Source: Nitrospirae bacterium MYbin3
Lineage (GTDB): Bacteria; Nitrospirota; Thermodesulfovibrionia; Thermodesulfovibrionales; Dissulfurispiraceae
NCBI GenBank assembly: GCA_002753335.1
Contig: PEAD01000018.1
Coordinates: 1-61,377, forward strand
Direction of reading: 5' to 3'
Length of the DNA: 61,377 bases
Part shown: positions 53,542 through 61,377 of the stretch, in pieces
Numbering within the stretch: position 1 is the first letter of the stretch
Layout: every line of letters begins with the position of its first letter
The notes under the pieces: generated by a model
Seen by the model: the letters and a program-made list of their open reading frames with translations, nothing else
The model's database searches: none
What the model was told of the DNA's origin: nothing
Position numbers and translations under genes: made by a program

Positions 53542-54108
53542 TTAAGATCTCTTTCCGATCGAAAATGCATCTCCAATATAGGCTCCAACTTTATGATAGC
53601 TCCTCATCTCAGGGCTGAAAAGAATAGGTCTAACTTTTTCTATATCCGGAAGACCTTTAGTTCCAAGTACTGTTTCATCCGCCTTCACTTCCATAATTTC
53701 ACCGATAAACTGAGTATGTAATCCGATTTCCACTGTATGAAGCAATTTACACTCAACTATTAGAGGGAATTCCTTTATGTATGGCGCATCAATCTTGTCA
53801 CTCTTTACCGGCGTTAGTCCTGTGACAGAAAATTTATCTACATTCCGTCCAGAGACCAATCCAAAATAATCAGCTTCATTTGCATATTCATCTGATGGGA
53901 CATTTATAGTGAATGCCTTTTTCTCCACAATATTGCCATACGTATAAGTCGCTTTCCTTAGTGAGATTGAAATACAGGGTGGTTGTGAACAGCAAATTCC
54001 GCCCCATGCGATAGTCATAACGTTTGGTTTTCCATCATTGCCATAAGTCCCGACTACCCATACAGGGGTGGGATAAATTAATGTTTTAGGACCAAATGAT
54101 TTTTTCAT
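53542..54108 (-). CDS. flavin reductase-like FMN-binding protein
   Basis: The 188-residue protein belongs to the flavin reductase/DIM6-NTAB family: [43 protein letters not shown] and [14 protein letters not shown]. It binds FMN and probably reduces flavin or acts on a small substrate. I start at the ATG at 54108, with CAGGAG upstream; the frame runs further upstream without a ribosome binding site. Similar proteins from anaerobes are common. Confidence 0.88.
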   Translation of the reverse strand: MKKSFGPKTLIYPTPVWVVGTYGNDGKPNVMTIAWGGICCSQPPCISISLRKATYTYGNIVEKKAFTINVPSDEYANEADYFGLVSGRNVDKFSVTGLTPVKSDKIDAPYIKEFPLIVECKLLHTVEIGLHTQFIGEIMEVKADETVLGTKGLPDIEKVRPILFSPEMRSYHKVGAYIGDAFSIGKRS

Positions 54109-54221
54109 TGTATTCTCTCCTGGATTTGATTTCGCTTCGCACATTATATCAGATTCCCCAAGGTGAGCAGTTTCTTGACACATTTATAAAAATATTATAG
54201 CTCTCCAACTGCAGTACGCTA

Positions 54222-54230
54222 TGATATAAT
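54222..54230 (+). promoter_or_regulatory. extended -10 promoter for the Cys-rich peptide
   Basis: TG-A-TATAAT with a perfect TATAAT at 54225-54230 ends 7 nt before the ATG. No good -35 is seen, as expected for extended -10 promoters. Confidence 0.5.
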
Positions 54231-54237
54231 TTTTATC

Positions 54238-54501
54238 ATGAATCAGATGCTATTTATGAAATGTGGTCTTCTACTTTTATTGCTAGTAATGGCTTCGCTT
54301 GCTTTCGGTGCAGAAAACTGCTCCATGTTCGATGGAAAATGCAAGGACTATTGCGCCGAAAATGAATTGCCAGAACAAGGCGCTTTTCTCGATTGCACGG
54401 AGAAACAGGAGTGCTGTGTCCCTAAGAAGGAGACGAAAAAAAATGTTGAATCTTCCATCACAATGCCTGCAGAAAAAGAAACTATTCTAAAGAGAAAATA
54501 G
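54238..54501 (+). CDS. secreted six-cysteine peptide with big-defensin-like spacing
   Basis: This 87-residue precursor has a clear signal peptide (LLLLLVMASLAFG, cleavage near residue 24). The mature part has six cysteines arranged C-x6-C-x3-C-x13-C-x5-CC, from ENCSMFDGKC to ECCVPKK, with Gly two residues before the second Cys. Beta-defensins and especially big defensins use nearly this order (C-x6-C-x3-C-x13-C-x4-CC). The peptide is acidic, unlike most antimicrobial defensins, so the likeness may be only structural or convergent. The tail after the last Cys is lysine- and glutamate-rich. It is preceded by its own leaderless-type promoter. Confidence 0.75.
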   Translation: MNQMLFMKCGLLLLLLVMASLAFGAENCSMFDGKCKDYCAENELPEQGAFLDCTEKQECCVPKKETKKNVESSITMPAEKETILKRK

Positions 54502-54537
54502 AACAGACTAGTTCAACCCCCAGTTATAGATTAGCAA

Positions 54538-55457
54538 GCAGACCCTGGCAAGTGTACTAACCCTCACCAAAGGAGGTGTACCATGCTTATCAATGAAGCA
54601 ATAGAACTTTTCAGTCAGCATCAAAGAGGAACCGCAAAAAAGAATACGCTTAAAAGCTACCAGAGATTTCTTGGACAGCTGAAGTTAAGGTTTCCGGATA
54701 AACATCTGGATTCTCTTTCTTCTGAAGAGATTGGGAGATTTCTTGAAGACTGCACTGAAGGCCTGAGCAAATCCACTCGACATCTTCGATACGCTCAGTT
54801 AAAAGCCTTTTACAATTATTGCATCGAGGTGTGCAGCCTTGATATTAAGAACCCTTGCAGTGCCACGGCTTTATCCAAGACATTCAGGATCATGCCGCAC
54901 CGTCCGAGAAAGTTTCTGGACAAAGAGACAGTGGATGAGATCATCTTTAACTCCGCCAGCCTTAGGGACAGGCTTATTCTGGAACTGCAGGCTCGCTGTG
55001 GCTTACGAATCGGAGAAGTTCTTAACCTTCATGTTTCAGACATCTCAGGCAGGAAGCTAATACTGCAAGAACCAAAGTCTGGCAAAGATGCTGAGGTAGC
55101 ATTTATGCCGGAGCATATTGCGGTCAGGCTTACAGAGTATGTGGTAGGACTGAAACTATCTCCTGATGACAGGATATTCCCTGTATGCTATAGCACAGTG
55201 CGGAATATGGTTTGCGGACTCGGCAGAAAGATGAATGTAAAAATAGCGCCGCACGACCTGAGAAGACATTCCGCAACTTACGCAAGCAGAAATGGAGTGC
55301 CATTGGAGATAATCTCAAAAGTTATTCTCAGGCATCAAGATTTGAAGACAACCCAGATTTATCTTGGAAAGATCAGTGATACTGAAGCCATCAGGTGGAT
55401 GGATATCCTTCACGGAAAGTAGGCATTAGAGATAATATCTGATCTGCCAGGGTCTGC
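54538..55457 (+). mobile_element. candidate mobile unit: recombinase gene between 13-bp inverted repeats
   Basis: GCAGACCCTGGCA (54538-54550) and its exact reverse complement TGCCAGGGTCTGC (55445-55457) flank one tyrosine recombinase gene, giving a compact 920-bp unit. The repeats lie 32 bases before the start and 22 bases after the stop. They may be recombination sites or recombinase binding sites. Target duplications cannot be recognised. Confidence 0.45.
54583..55422 (+). CDS. tyrosine recombinase/integrase
   Basis: This 279-residue XerC/D-type integrase has an N-terminal core-binding domain (about 1-95) and a catalytic domain with Arg in ARCGLRIGEVLNL, His-x-x-Arg in HDLRRHSATYA, His in ILRHQDLKTTQIY and Tyr in QIYLGK. 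The catalytic set is complete. AAAGGAGG precedes the ATG. It is short for a phage integrase and lacks an arm-binding domain, like integrases of small elements. Confidence 0.92.
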   Translation: MLINEAIELFSQHQRGTAKKNTLKSYQRFLGQLKLRFPDKHLDSLSSEEIGRFLEDCTEGLSKSTRHLRYAQLKAFYNYCIEVCSLDIKNPCSATALSKTFRIMPHRPRKFLDKETVDEIIFNSASLRDRLILELQARCGLRIGEVLNLHVSDISGRKLILQEPKSGKDAEVAFMPEHIAVRLTEYVVGLKLSPDDRIFPVCYSTVRNMVCGLGRKMNVKIAPHDLRRHSATYASRNGVPLEIISKVILRHQDLKTTQIYLGKISDTEAIRWMDILHGK

Positions 55458-55497
55458 ATTTTACTTATCGAAGCGTAGCATCATTGTTATAGTGCTT

Positions 55498-55527
55498 ATT
55501 GGCAACAAACATAGATTTGCTGCCAAT
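55498..55527. repeat. 12-bp imperfect hairpin
   Basis: ATTGGCAACAAA and TTTGCTGCCAAT pair with one mismatch around a 6-nt loop. It lies between the recombinase unit and the toxin-antitoxin operon. No T-tract. Confidence 0.4.
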
Positions 55528-55668
55528 ATGACATAAAACAATCACCATTTCAGCTTTGTCCGGAAAATAGTCTTGAACCAGTACTCCTGCCAAAACACGA
55601 GTCAATCAGTTAAGTGCACAACCGCCATTTTCTGTTCCGGCAATTCTTAAGCGCCAAAGACGATATTA

Positions 55669-55697
55669 TTAATACAAATTACCTAACAATGTAGTAT
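55669..55697 (+). promoter_or_regulatory. promoter for the AbiEii-type operon
   Basis: TTAATA (55669-55674), a 17-bp spacer and TAGTAT (55692-55697) end 8 nt before the ATG at 55706. An overlapping TATAAT at 55695-55700 ends 5 nt before it. Confidence 0.45.
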
Positions 55698-55705
55698 AAT
55701 AAACC

Positions 55706-56089
55706 ATGAGCATAGCTATAAAAGAAATTGGCAAAGGTAAATATGCTTACCTTGTCACGAGAGAGGGACAAAGAGTGGTTCATAAATATCTTGGGCCAAT
55801 TGACAGTCCAAAGGTGTTCAAATTTATGAGGGAGAGTCAGGAGACAAAAAAAGTTCCGGAACACTTTCGCAGTTTGTTTTGGGATACCAGTCTTGCTAAT
55901 ATAAACATCAAAAAGAACGCTAGATACATTATAGAAAGAGTTTTGGAGTTGGGAGACATGGAAGCCCTTAATTGGATGCAGAAAGTATACACTGTTCAGG
56001 CAATACTTGAGGTGCTGACTGTGAGCAGGGTAATAAGCGAAAAATCCAAGAATTTCTGGGAGATATGGTTTGAAAACAACGCTATATAA
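55706..56089 (+). CDS. DUF6922-like antitoxin of the AbiEii-type pair
   Basis: The 127-residue protein has an N-terminal beta segment (MSIAIKEIGKGKYAYLVTREGQRVVHKYLG, partly a small repeat-binding motif). The C-terminal helical domain (FRSLFWDTSLANINI, IIERVLELGDMEALNWM) matches DUF6922, found next to AbiEii toxins. It overlaps the toxin gene by 20 bases. The pairing is known for such families; activity here is inferred. Confidence 0.72.
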   Translation: MSIAIKEIGKGKYAYLVTREGQRVVHKYLGPIDSPKVFKFMRESQETKKVPEHFRSLFWDTSLANINIKKNARYIIERVLELGDMEALNWMQKVYTVQAILEVLTVSRVISEKSKNFWEIWFENNAI

Positions 56090-56732
56090 AGAATGTCTGC
56101 CTGAGAATGGGTGGAAAATATTTGATGCTCTAAAAGACCTCATTATAAAGCATCAAGGTGTCTTGGCAGGTGGGACAGCACTTGCACTTCAAATCGGGCA
56201 CAGAATATCTGTTGATCTGGATTTTTTCACCACTAAGGGATTTTCTACTGATTCTCTTATTTCTGAAATCAAAAAAACCGATTTGGATTTTAAGGTGCTT
56301 TCAGAGGGCGAAAATTCTTTAGTTGCAGCTGTTGAAGGGGTGAAGTTCTCGCTTTTTCAGTATGACTATCCGTTTGTCACTCCCCTGAAGCATAAAAATG
56401 TTTTAATCGCTAGTGTTTTTGATATAGCTGCTATGAAGCTTATCGCTGTTAGTCAAAGAGGAACAAAGAGAGACTTTGTTGACCTGTATTTTATTCTTCA
56501 AACAACGCCTTTTTATAAAATAGCTAATCATATGGTCAAGCGATTCGGCAAAGAAAGGGTTAACCCTATTCATATAGGGAAAGCGCTAATGTATTTCTCG
56601 GATGCTGATTACAACCCAGACCCTGTATATATGGGAAACAAATTAAAATGGGAAGCGATTAAAAAATTCTTTAAACAATACTGTAAGCAGTTTGTTTTGG
56701 ACATGAATACTGCGCTGAAAACATTGTCATGA
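56070..56732 (+). CDS. AbiEii/MenT-type nucleotidyltransferase toxin
   Basis: This 220-residue protein has the AbiEii nucleotidyltransferase signature: GVLAGGTALALQIGHRISVDLDFF (the GG and DxD motifs), then FDIAAMKLIAVSQRGTKRDFVDLYFI. Such toxins transfer nucleotides to tRNA or another target and act in phage abortive infection. Its stop overlaps the start of the next recombinase fragment (ATGA), an unusual coupling. Confidence 0.87.
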   Translation: MKTTLYKECLPENGWKIFDALKDLIIKHQGVLAGGTALALQIGHRISVDLDFFTTKGFSTDSLISEIKKTDLDFKVLSEGENSLVAAVEGVKFSLFQYDYPFVTPLKHKNVLIASVFDIAAMKLIAVSQRGTKRDFVDLYFILQTTPFYKIANHMVKRFGKERVNPIHIGKALMYFSDADYNPDPVYMGNKLKWEAIKKFFKQYCKQFVLDMNTALKTLS

Positions 56733-56938
56733 CCATATCGGAGACAATCAAACACTTCGAAGATTATCTCGTCAGCATAAAGGGCCGTTCTCTCGGAACC
56801 GTCAAGACCTATCTTGCAGCATTAAACAGATTCATAGCAGTAAGCGGTGACAAAAATATATTTGACCTTAAAGACGATGACTTTACCGCCTATAAGTCCG
56901 CAAAGGTAAAAGCCGGAAGTTCGCAGGCTTACATTGCC
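56729..56938 (+). pseudogene. tyrosine recombinase, truncated by the IS21 element
   Basis: Only the N-terminal core-binding domain remains (TISETIKHFEDYLVSIKGRSLGTVKTYLAALNRFI, 70 codons). At 56939 the frame runs into the IS21 left end and stops at 56971. The catalytic domain is missing from the window. It is a different recombinase from the one at 54583. Confidence 0.85.
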
Positions 56939-57117
56939 TGTTACGTCCCAGCAAAGCGATACCGATTTTAAGGGTGTAAATCCCACCTAACCGGTACCGG
57001 TTATAAGGTACCCAATCCCACTCAAACGAGACCGATTTTCAAGGGGCTAATCCCAGTCAAACGAGACCACCTGTAGAAGCTGTTATGATGTCCTTCTTTT
57101 ATTTTCAATAGGAGGGC

Positions 57118-58695
57118 ATGGTGACAGGGAAAAACAGGAGGCGGTTAATGGAAAGAAAGATAGTTGAACAGCTGATATCCGGCAAAGGCTTCAATGCCAT
57201 TTGCCGGGATTTAGCGGTAGGGCGTAATCGCGTGGCGCACATTCGAGAGAGGGCAAGGGACTACGGATATCTTGACGGAAGCATAACGATACCGCCTTAT
57301 CCGGAGGCGTTATTTCCGGATCCGGTTGACAGCAGAGCGATAAAAACTTCGGAGGCGGATTTACAGATGCAAGCACACAGGCAGTGGATAGAAGAACGAC
57401 TGCTGGCCGGCTGGCAACCCGTAACTATTTACGAAGAGTTGCCGGTAAAGACAGGGCGATCAAGTTTTTATCGGTTTCTGCACCGCTACAACATAAACAA
57501 TCTGGGAGAGAAAGCTCGCCGGACAATTATAGAAGAAATAGTTTATGCGCCGGGGGATGCACTTATAATTGACTGGGGAAAACTCCGCAATGTCCTAGAC
57601 CCTGAAACCGGAAAGAACCGTACACTATGGATGTTTATCGGACTGATGGGACACTCCCGATATATGATGGTGCATCTTGTGTGGTCGTATGATGTGCCTA
57701 CCACGCTTGCCACCTTGGAGGAAATGTTCAAAGAACTGGGCGGCGTGCCAAAGAGGATAATATCTGACAATCCGAAATGTTTTTCCCTTGAAGCGTCCAA
57801 ATACGAACCTCTGCTGAATCCTGTCTATGAGAGATTTGCGGCACATTATGGAACTGTAATTGAGTGTCTGCCGCCGGGTTCTCCTGAACTGAAAGGGAAA
57901 GTTGAACGAATGGTTCCGTTTGCTAGGAGATTGTATCAGGCGCATGGCGATGGTTGGTACGGGATAAACGAATCGCAGCTTTACACAAACAGAAAAGTAG
58001 GCATTGCCAACGAGAGGATACATGGCACTACCCGCAGGAGACCGGTGGATGCATTTTCAGAAGACGCGGCGGCATTAAGGCCGCTGCCTGCTTTAGCTTA
58101 TGAAATTGAAGAGTTTCATGAAGGCACAGTAAGGAAAGACTGCCATGTGCGGTTTCGGAGCAAATATTATTCAGTACAAGAAGATTATCGCGATAAGGAT
58201 GTTGCCGTAATCGGCAATTCAAAGCAGATAAGCATATACCATAAGGGCAAACTGATAGAAGTACATGACCGGATAACAGACCCTCATATATCCAAAAGCA
58301 CGAAAGAATGCCACAAAACGCCTTGGCAGCGGTCAATGAGGGAAGGCTCCTTCTACAGAAAGAGGGCTGCAATGTTAGGGCCATATGTTGAAGAGATTAT
58401 TGTCAGGCTTCTTATGCAAGGCAACGGCTTTATAGATACCAGAAAAATCTGGGGAATACTGGCGCTTGATAAGAAATACTCTGCCGGAGACATAAACGAG
58501 GCCTGCCAAAAAGCATTATCCGTAGATGCAATGAGCTATAGGAGCATTCTGACGTTTCTGCAACTAAAAGCAGCAGGCAATCAAGAAGAAAAGAAAGGAG
58601 GATTTCAAACAAGCACAAAGGAAAGTAAATTCATAAGACCAATAAAGGAGTATCAGCAGTTATTAAACCTTGGAGGTAACAGCAATGAACACTGA
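57118..58695 (+). CDS. istA: IS21 transposase IstA
   Basis: The 525-residue transposase has an N-terminal helix-turn-helix (GKGFNAICRDLAVGRNRVAHI) and an integrase core with Asp in LIIDWGKL, Asp in RIISDNPKCF and Glu in PELKGKVERMV. A C-terminal Mu-type domain follows. All DDE residues are intact. The first ATG is only one base from GGAGGG, so translation may start at the GTG at 57121 or the ATG at 57148. Confidence 0.95.
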   Translation: MVTGKNRRRLMERKIVEQLISGKGFNAICRDLAVGRNRVAHIRERARDYGYLDGSITIPPYPEALFPDPVDSRAIKTSEADLQMQAHRQWIEERLLAGWQPVTIYEELPVKTGRSSFYRFLHRYNINNLGEKARRTIIEEIVYAPGDALIIDWGKLRNVLDPETGKNRTLWMFIGLMGHSRYMMVHLVWSYDVPTTLATLEEMFKELGGVPKRIISDNPKCFSLEASKYEPLLNPVYERFAAHYGTVIECLPPGSPELKGKVERMVPFARRLYQAHGDGWYGINESQLYTNRKVGIANERIHGTTRRRPVDAFSEDAAALRPLPALAYEIEEFHEGTVRKDCHVRFRSKYYSVQEDYRDKDVAVIGNSKQISIYHKGKLIEVHDRITDPHISKSTKECHKTPWQRSMREGSFYRKRAAMLGPYVEEIIVRLLMQGNGFIDTRKIWGILALDKKYSAGDINEACQKALSVDAMSYRSILTFLQLKAAGNQEEKKGGFQTSTKESKFIRPIKEYQQLLNLGGNSNEH

Positions 58696-59446
58696 GACGG
58701 TCCGAAGTCAGTTAAAGACGCTCAAACTTCACACCGCATCATTAGAACTTCAGGATGTGCTTGCACAGCACAAAAAAGCGGTCTCGTTATCATGGATCAG
58801 TGATCTGCTTGAGCGAGAGATTGATTCCCGGAGGGAAAAGGCATTGATGACCCGAATAAAGAAAGCAAACTTTCCTGAGATAACTACCTTGGAAACATTT
58901 GACTGGTCGTTTAATCCGCAGATTGATGAGAACAGGATTCAGCAGTTAGCAACGCTGGAGTTCATTTCAATCAATCAGATATGCCTTTTCCTTGGGCAAC
59001 CCGGAACAGGGAAAACCCACTTAGCGCTGGCCATAGGAGTGCTGGCTGCAAACAGAGGATTCCGTGTTTATTGCAACAGTCTAAAAAGACTGGCCGAGGA
59101 TATACTACGTGCCAAGGCTAAAAACAATCTCGATTCCTTGTTCAAAAAAATACTGTCTGCGCGATTATGGATCTTTGATGACTGGGGAGTAACAACCATG
59201 AGCAGAGAAGTGGCCGAAGAGATTTTCGATCTTTTGGACAGAAGAAAACACAGCTCAGCCATGATACTGACATCAAACAGGGATATAGACGAATGGCCGC
59301 AGGTGTTTCCGGATTCTGTAATTGCCAACGCAACCATTGACCGGATATTCGACCGCGCAGATATATCCGTGTTCAAAGGAACAAGCTATCGACTTAAAGG
59401 CAAAATCGAGGTGAAAAATGTTGACTTAAAAATGCGGAAGAAATAA
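58685..59446 (+). CDS. istB: IS21 helper ATPase IstB
   Basis: The 253-residue AAA+ ATPase has Walker A GQPGTGKTHLALAIG and Walker B LWIFDDWGVT. It helps IstA choose the target. I use the ATG at 58685 because TTGGAGGT lies just upstream; it overlaps the istA end by 11 bases. Confidence 0.95.
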   Translation: MNTETVRSQLKTLKLHTASLELQDVLAQHKKAVSLSWISDLLEREIDSRREKALMTRIKKANFPEITTLETFDWSFNPQIDENRIQQLATLEFISINQICLFLGQPGTGKTHLALAIGVLAANRGFRVYCNSLKRLAEDILRAKAKNNLDSLFKKILSARLWIFDDWGVTTMSREVAEEIFDLLDRRKHSSAMILTSNRDIDEWPQVFPDSVIANATIDRIFDRADISVFKGTSYRLKGKIEVKNVDLKMRKK

Positions 59447-60627
59447 GATAAATAAAATGGTGGTCTCGATTATCTGGGATTGAATTGGTCTCGGTTACTT
59501 GGGACGTGACACTAAAACCATACTTGTTTTTTAAAACTCTATCCATTTCTGTTGCATCAGAGACAGAAGTATTCAATTTGGGGAGATATTTATAGTTATT
59601 GTTGCCAATAATTATTGCATAATAGTTTGCATCAATCCTTAGGCGTTCATTCTCTGCTTTCTCTCTCGCAAATTTCTCTGATATTGCCCTTTCGGCAGCA
59701 ATGCGCTCCTGTTCAGCTCTTTCTTTTTGTTGTATTGCCAGTCTTTCTCTCTCGGCTTGCGCCTGCGCCTCTTTCTGCAAAGCAAGTTTTGTTTGCTCTG
59801 CTTTTTCCTTTTCCTTCTCGGCACGCTCTGCATCCAGACGTTTCTGTTCCTCAAGGAGTTTCGCCAAGCGCTCATTCTCAGCCTTCTTGCTTGCAAGTTC
59901 TTTAGACAGGTTCGAAAGCTCATCCGATAGATCTTTTTGTGCAGCAAGCCGTTCCTGCATAGCCTTTTCTTTCAGCTTCTCAGCCAAAACTGTCGCTGCT
60001 TTATCATCAGGAGCTTTTTCTGTCTTGGCCAATTCAGCAATACGACCGGATTTGCGCATTGCCACAGCCTGCAGTTCAGCTTTTGTCTTGTCGTTAATGT
60101 CGGCAAAGACTTCGTTAATAATATTATCTGTTTCGGAAGGTGACGCTGCCCCCATAAATGAGCCTCTTCCGGATACATACTTTTTCTCTGTTTCCAGATT
60201 AACAAATGTGTAGTATATGCTGGTGCCTTGCTGTCGATTTCTTTCTGCTATAAGCATAAAATCTGCCGCTACCACCTTGCCGATTTTTTTAGCCAGGGCA
60301 TAGTTGTCTTTTTCCAGGTTATACTGTGATACGATTTTACCAGTCAACGCTTTCTCAAGTTCATTTCTTGGGACTATTTCGTACATGCCCTTGTCGCTTA
60401 AAATTTTCGCCATATTTTCGTATGTATTTTCAACAAACCACTCATCAGACCGCGCCCATCTAGATATTTCAGAATATGTCATTATAAAAACCCTGACTTT
60501 CTGGTTTAAAAGGGCAGATTGCGCTATTTTTCCATCCTGTTTTTCCTGAACAGAAATCCGCGGTTTTTTTGTATCTAAGGGCCTTGCCGATGTGTCGACC
60601 CCTTGCTTGTATGCATGCAATTGAGCG

Positions 60628-60744
60628 GAATAAGCGGTAATCGTATAACTCGCATACGGCGGCAGATTTGCCTTTATGATCATTTTCATCTCAGGCGAAT
60701 ACCAAAAATCACCGTTATAAGTTTCGTAGTTGTGTACGGAACGA
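60628..60744 (-). repeat. 117-bp direct repeat, copy A
   Basis: Matches 61261-61377 at 116 of 117 positions; the copies are 633 bp apart and in the same reading frame. It encodes HNYETYNGDFWYSPEMKM onward to ITAYS. Confidence 0.93.
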
Positions 60745-61260
60745 AATGAATCCTTATTCGTTATTGTCGCGCTGATCTTGTAAGCTTTGTATTCTCCGGC
60801 AGGAGTCCTCAACACCCTGAATTCTGTAACCTCATACGAAGCATCGTATCTAAAACTCTGATTCGTATATTTCGGCGACTGGTCTATAAAACTATCCTTC
60901 CATTTCTTTCCAACAAAAAGAGGAAAATCAAGCTTAACATTCCTCAAACTCCCACTAGAGTCTATAAAATAGTTCTTATCAACATTAACTTTCTCTGCGT
61001 TACTTGAATCCTCCTGATACTCATCAAGAACAAAGCTCTTGTCATCCTTTACCTGTTTTACTTCCCATGTCCATGTTCGGTACTTGTCTGTAGCGGTATA
61101 CTTGTCCCCAACCTGCATCAAAGGAAATTCTGCGCGCTCTTTATCAAATAGATGTGTTGAGTCTTCCTGTTTTGTAATCACTATTTTTTTTTGCTCTTTT
61201 TCACCCTGCTGTTTGATCGGTTCAGGTTTTGTTATAGCAACAGTCGCTACGTTCAAAGAT

Positions 61261-61377
61261 GAATAAGCGGTAATCGCATAACTCGCATACGGCGGCAGAT
61301 TTGCCTTTATGATCATTTTCATCTCAGGCGAATACCAAAAATCACCGTTATAAGTTTCGTAGTTGTGTACGGAACGA
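61261..61377 (-). repeat. 117-bp direct repeat, copy B (reaches window end)
   Basis: Second copy of the repeat at 60628-60744. It runs off the window, so the duplication is probably longer. Confidence 0.93.

Larger units (their letters stand above)
56939..59511 (+). mobile_element. IS21-family insertion sequence
   Basis: This 2573-bp element has ends starting TGTTACGTCCCA (left) and TGTCACGTCCCA (right, minus strand). The left end has four copies of a TCCCA-(N)-CGAGACC-like repeat (from about 56948, 56984, 57026 and 57051) and the right end has two. It encodes istA and istB. The flanking four bases differ (TGCC left, CTAA right), so no target duplication is present and the two flanks belong to different genes. 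Confidence 0.92.
59512..61377 (-). pseudogene. caspase-like protein with CsgG-like and coiled-coil regions, truncated
   Basis: The minus-strand frame is open from the window edge to 59512, where the IS21 right end cuts it after KNKYGF. The altered frame stops at 59394. From the N-terminus there is a beta-rich domain copied twice in part, a CsgG/FlgO-like region (VRVFIMTYSEISRWARS, MYEIVPRNELEKALTGK, KKIGKVVAADFMLIAER), a coiled coil of about 110 residues rich in E, K, A and R, and the first part of a caspase-like domain (YYAIIIGNNNYKYLPKLNTS). The catalytic His and Cys are lost beyond the IS. The true start lies outside the window. The product is non-functional as a peptidase. Confidence 0.8.

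Overview
The window reads as chromosome of an anaerobic, moderately AT-rich Gram-negative bacterium with an outer membrane and a large multihaem cytochrome complement. Gene content (multihaem c-type cytochromes beside NHL-repeat proteins, a haem-motif DsbC, an AhbD-like radical SAM protein beside hemE, a sigma-54 activator, DUF1858 and DUF294 proteins) would suit a Nitrospirota (Thermodesulfovibrionia-like) or Desulfobacterota organism. There is no rRNA or marker gene here that settles it, so the taxonomy is inference.

Layout. 1-9.6 kb: envelope and signalling genes (partial TamB/AsmA-like protein, histidine kinase, haem-motif DsbC, divergent scpB, LysM-NlpC/P60 hydrolase, response regulator, triheme cytochrome, TPR-SH3 protein, fluoride channel crcB). 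9.6-15.9 kb: a leftward housekeeping block (MurC/Mpl-type ligase, fabH, plsX, rpmF, yceD, then hemE and a radical SAM protein). 16-17.9 kb: a DUF433/DUF5615 toxin-antitoxin pair and a complete ISAs1-type insertion sequence. 18-26.8 kb: a rightward cluster that looks like an extracellular electron transfer conduit: NHL lipoprotein, parvulin isomerase, large beta-barrel porin, second NHL protein, then 12-haem, tetrahaem and pentahaem cytochromes. Two of the cytochrome genes have candidate sigma-54 promoters.

27-45 kb: orphan fliD-like gene, rnhA-trhP, a sigma-54 activator with a degraded receiver domain and an interesting divergent intergenic region, two separate spermidine-synthase-like membrane systems (one coupled to a NosR/NapH-like FMN and iron-sulfur protein), queE, a ChaN-like lipoprotein, an oligopeptide-binding lipoprotein with secG and tpiA, and a small DUF1858 / 42-residue Cys protein / haem-copper-oxidase-like cluster. 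An initiator tRNA lies at 45.2 kb.

45.3-61.4 kb: accessory DNA. It holds a DUF294 signalling protein, an MBL-fold hydrolase, a nonsense-interrupted cyclic-nucleotide-binding gene, ORF6N, a beta-barrel plus CsgG-like lipoprotein, a HigBA-type pair, a flavin reductase, a secreted six-cysteine peptide with big-defensin-like cysteine spacing, a tyrosine recombinase gene flanked by perfect 13-bp inverted repeats, an AbiEii-type toxin with its antitoxin, a recombinase truncated by an IS21-family element, and on the other side of that element a caspase-like gene that is also truncated and carries an in-frame duplication.

A recurring feature is a promoter -10 element ending only 6-9 nt before the start codon (scpB, dsbC, tpiA, rnhA, the sigma-54 activator, ydjM-like, the Cys-rich peptide and others), which predicts many leaderless or nearly leaderless transcripts. 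It also picks internal start codons for several genes.
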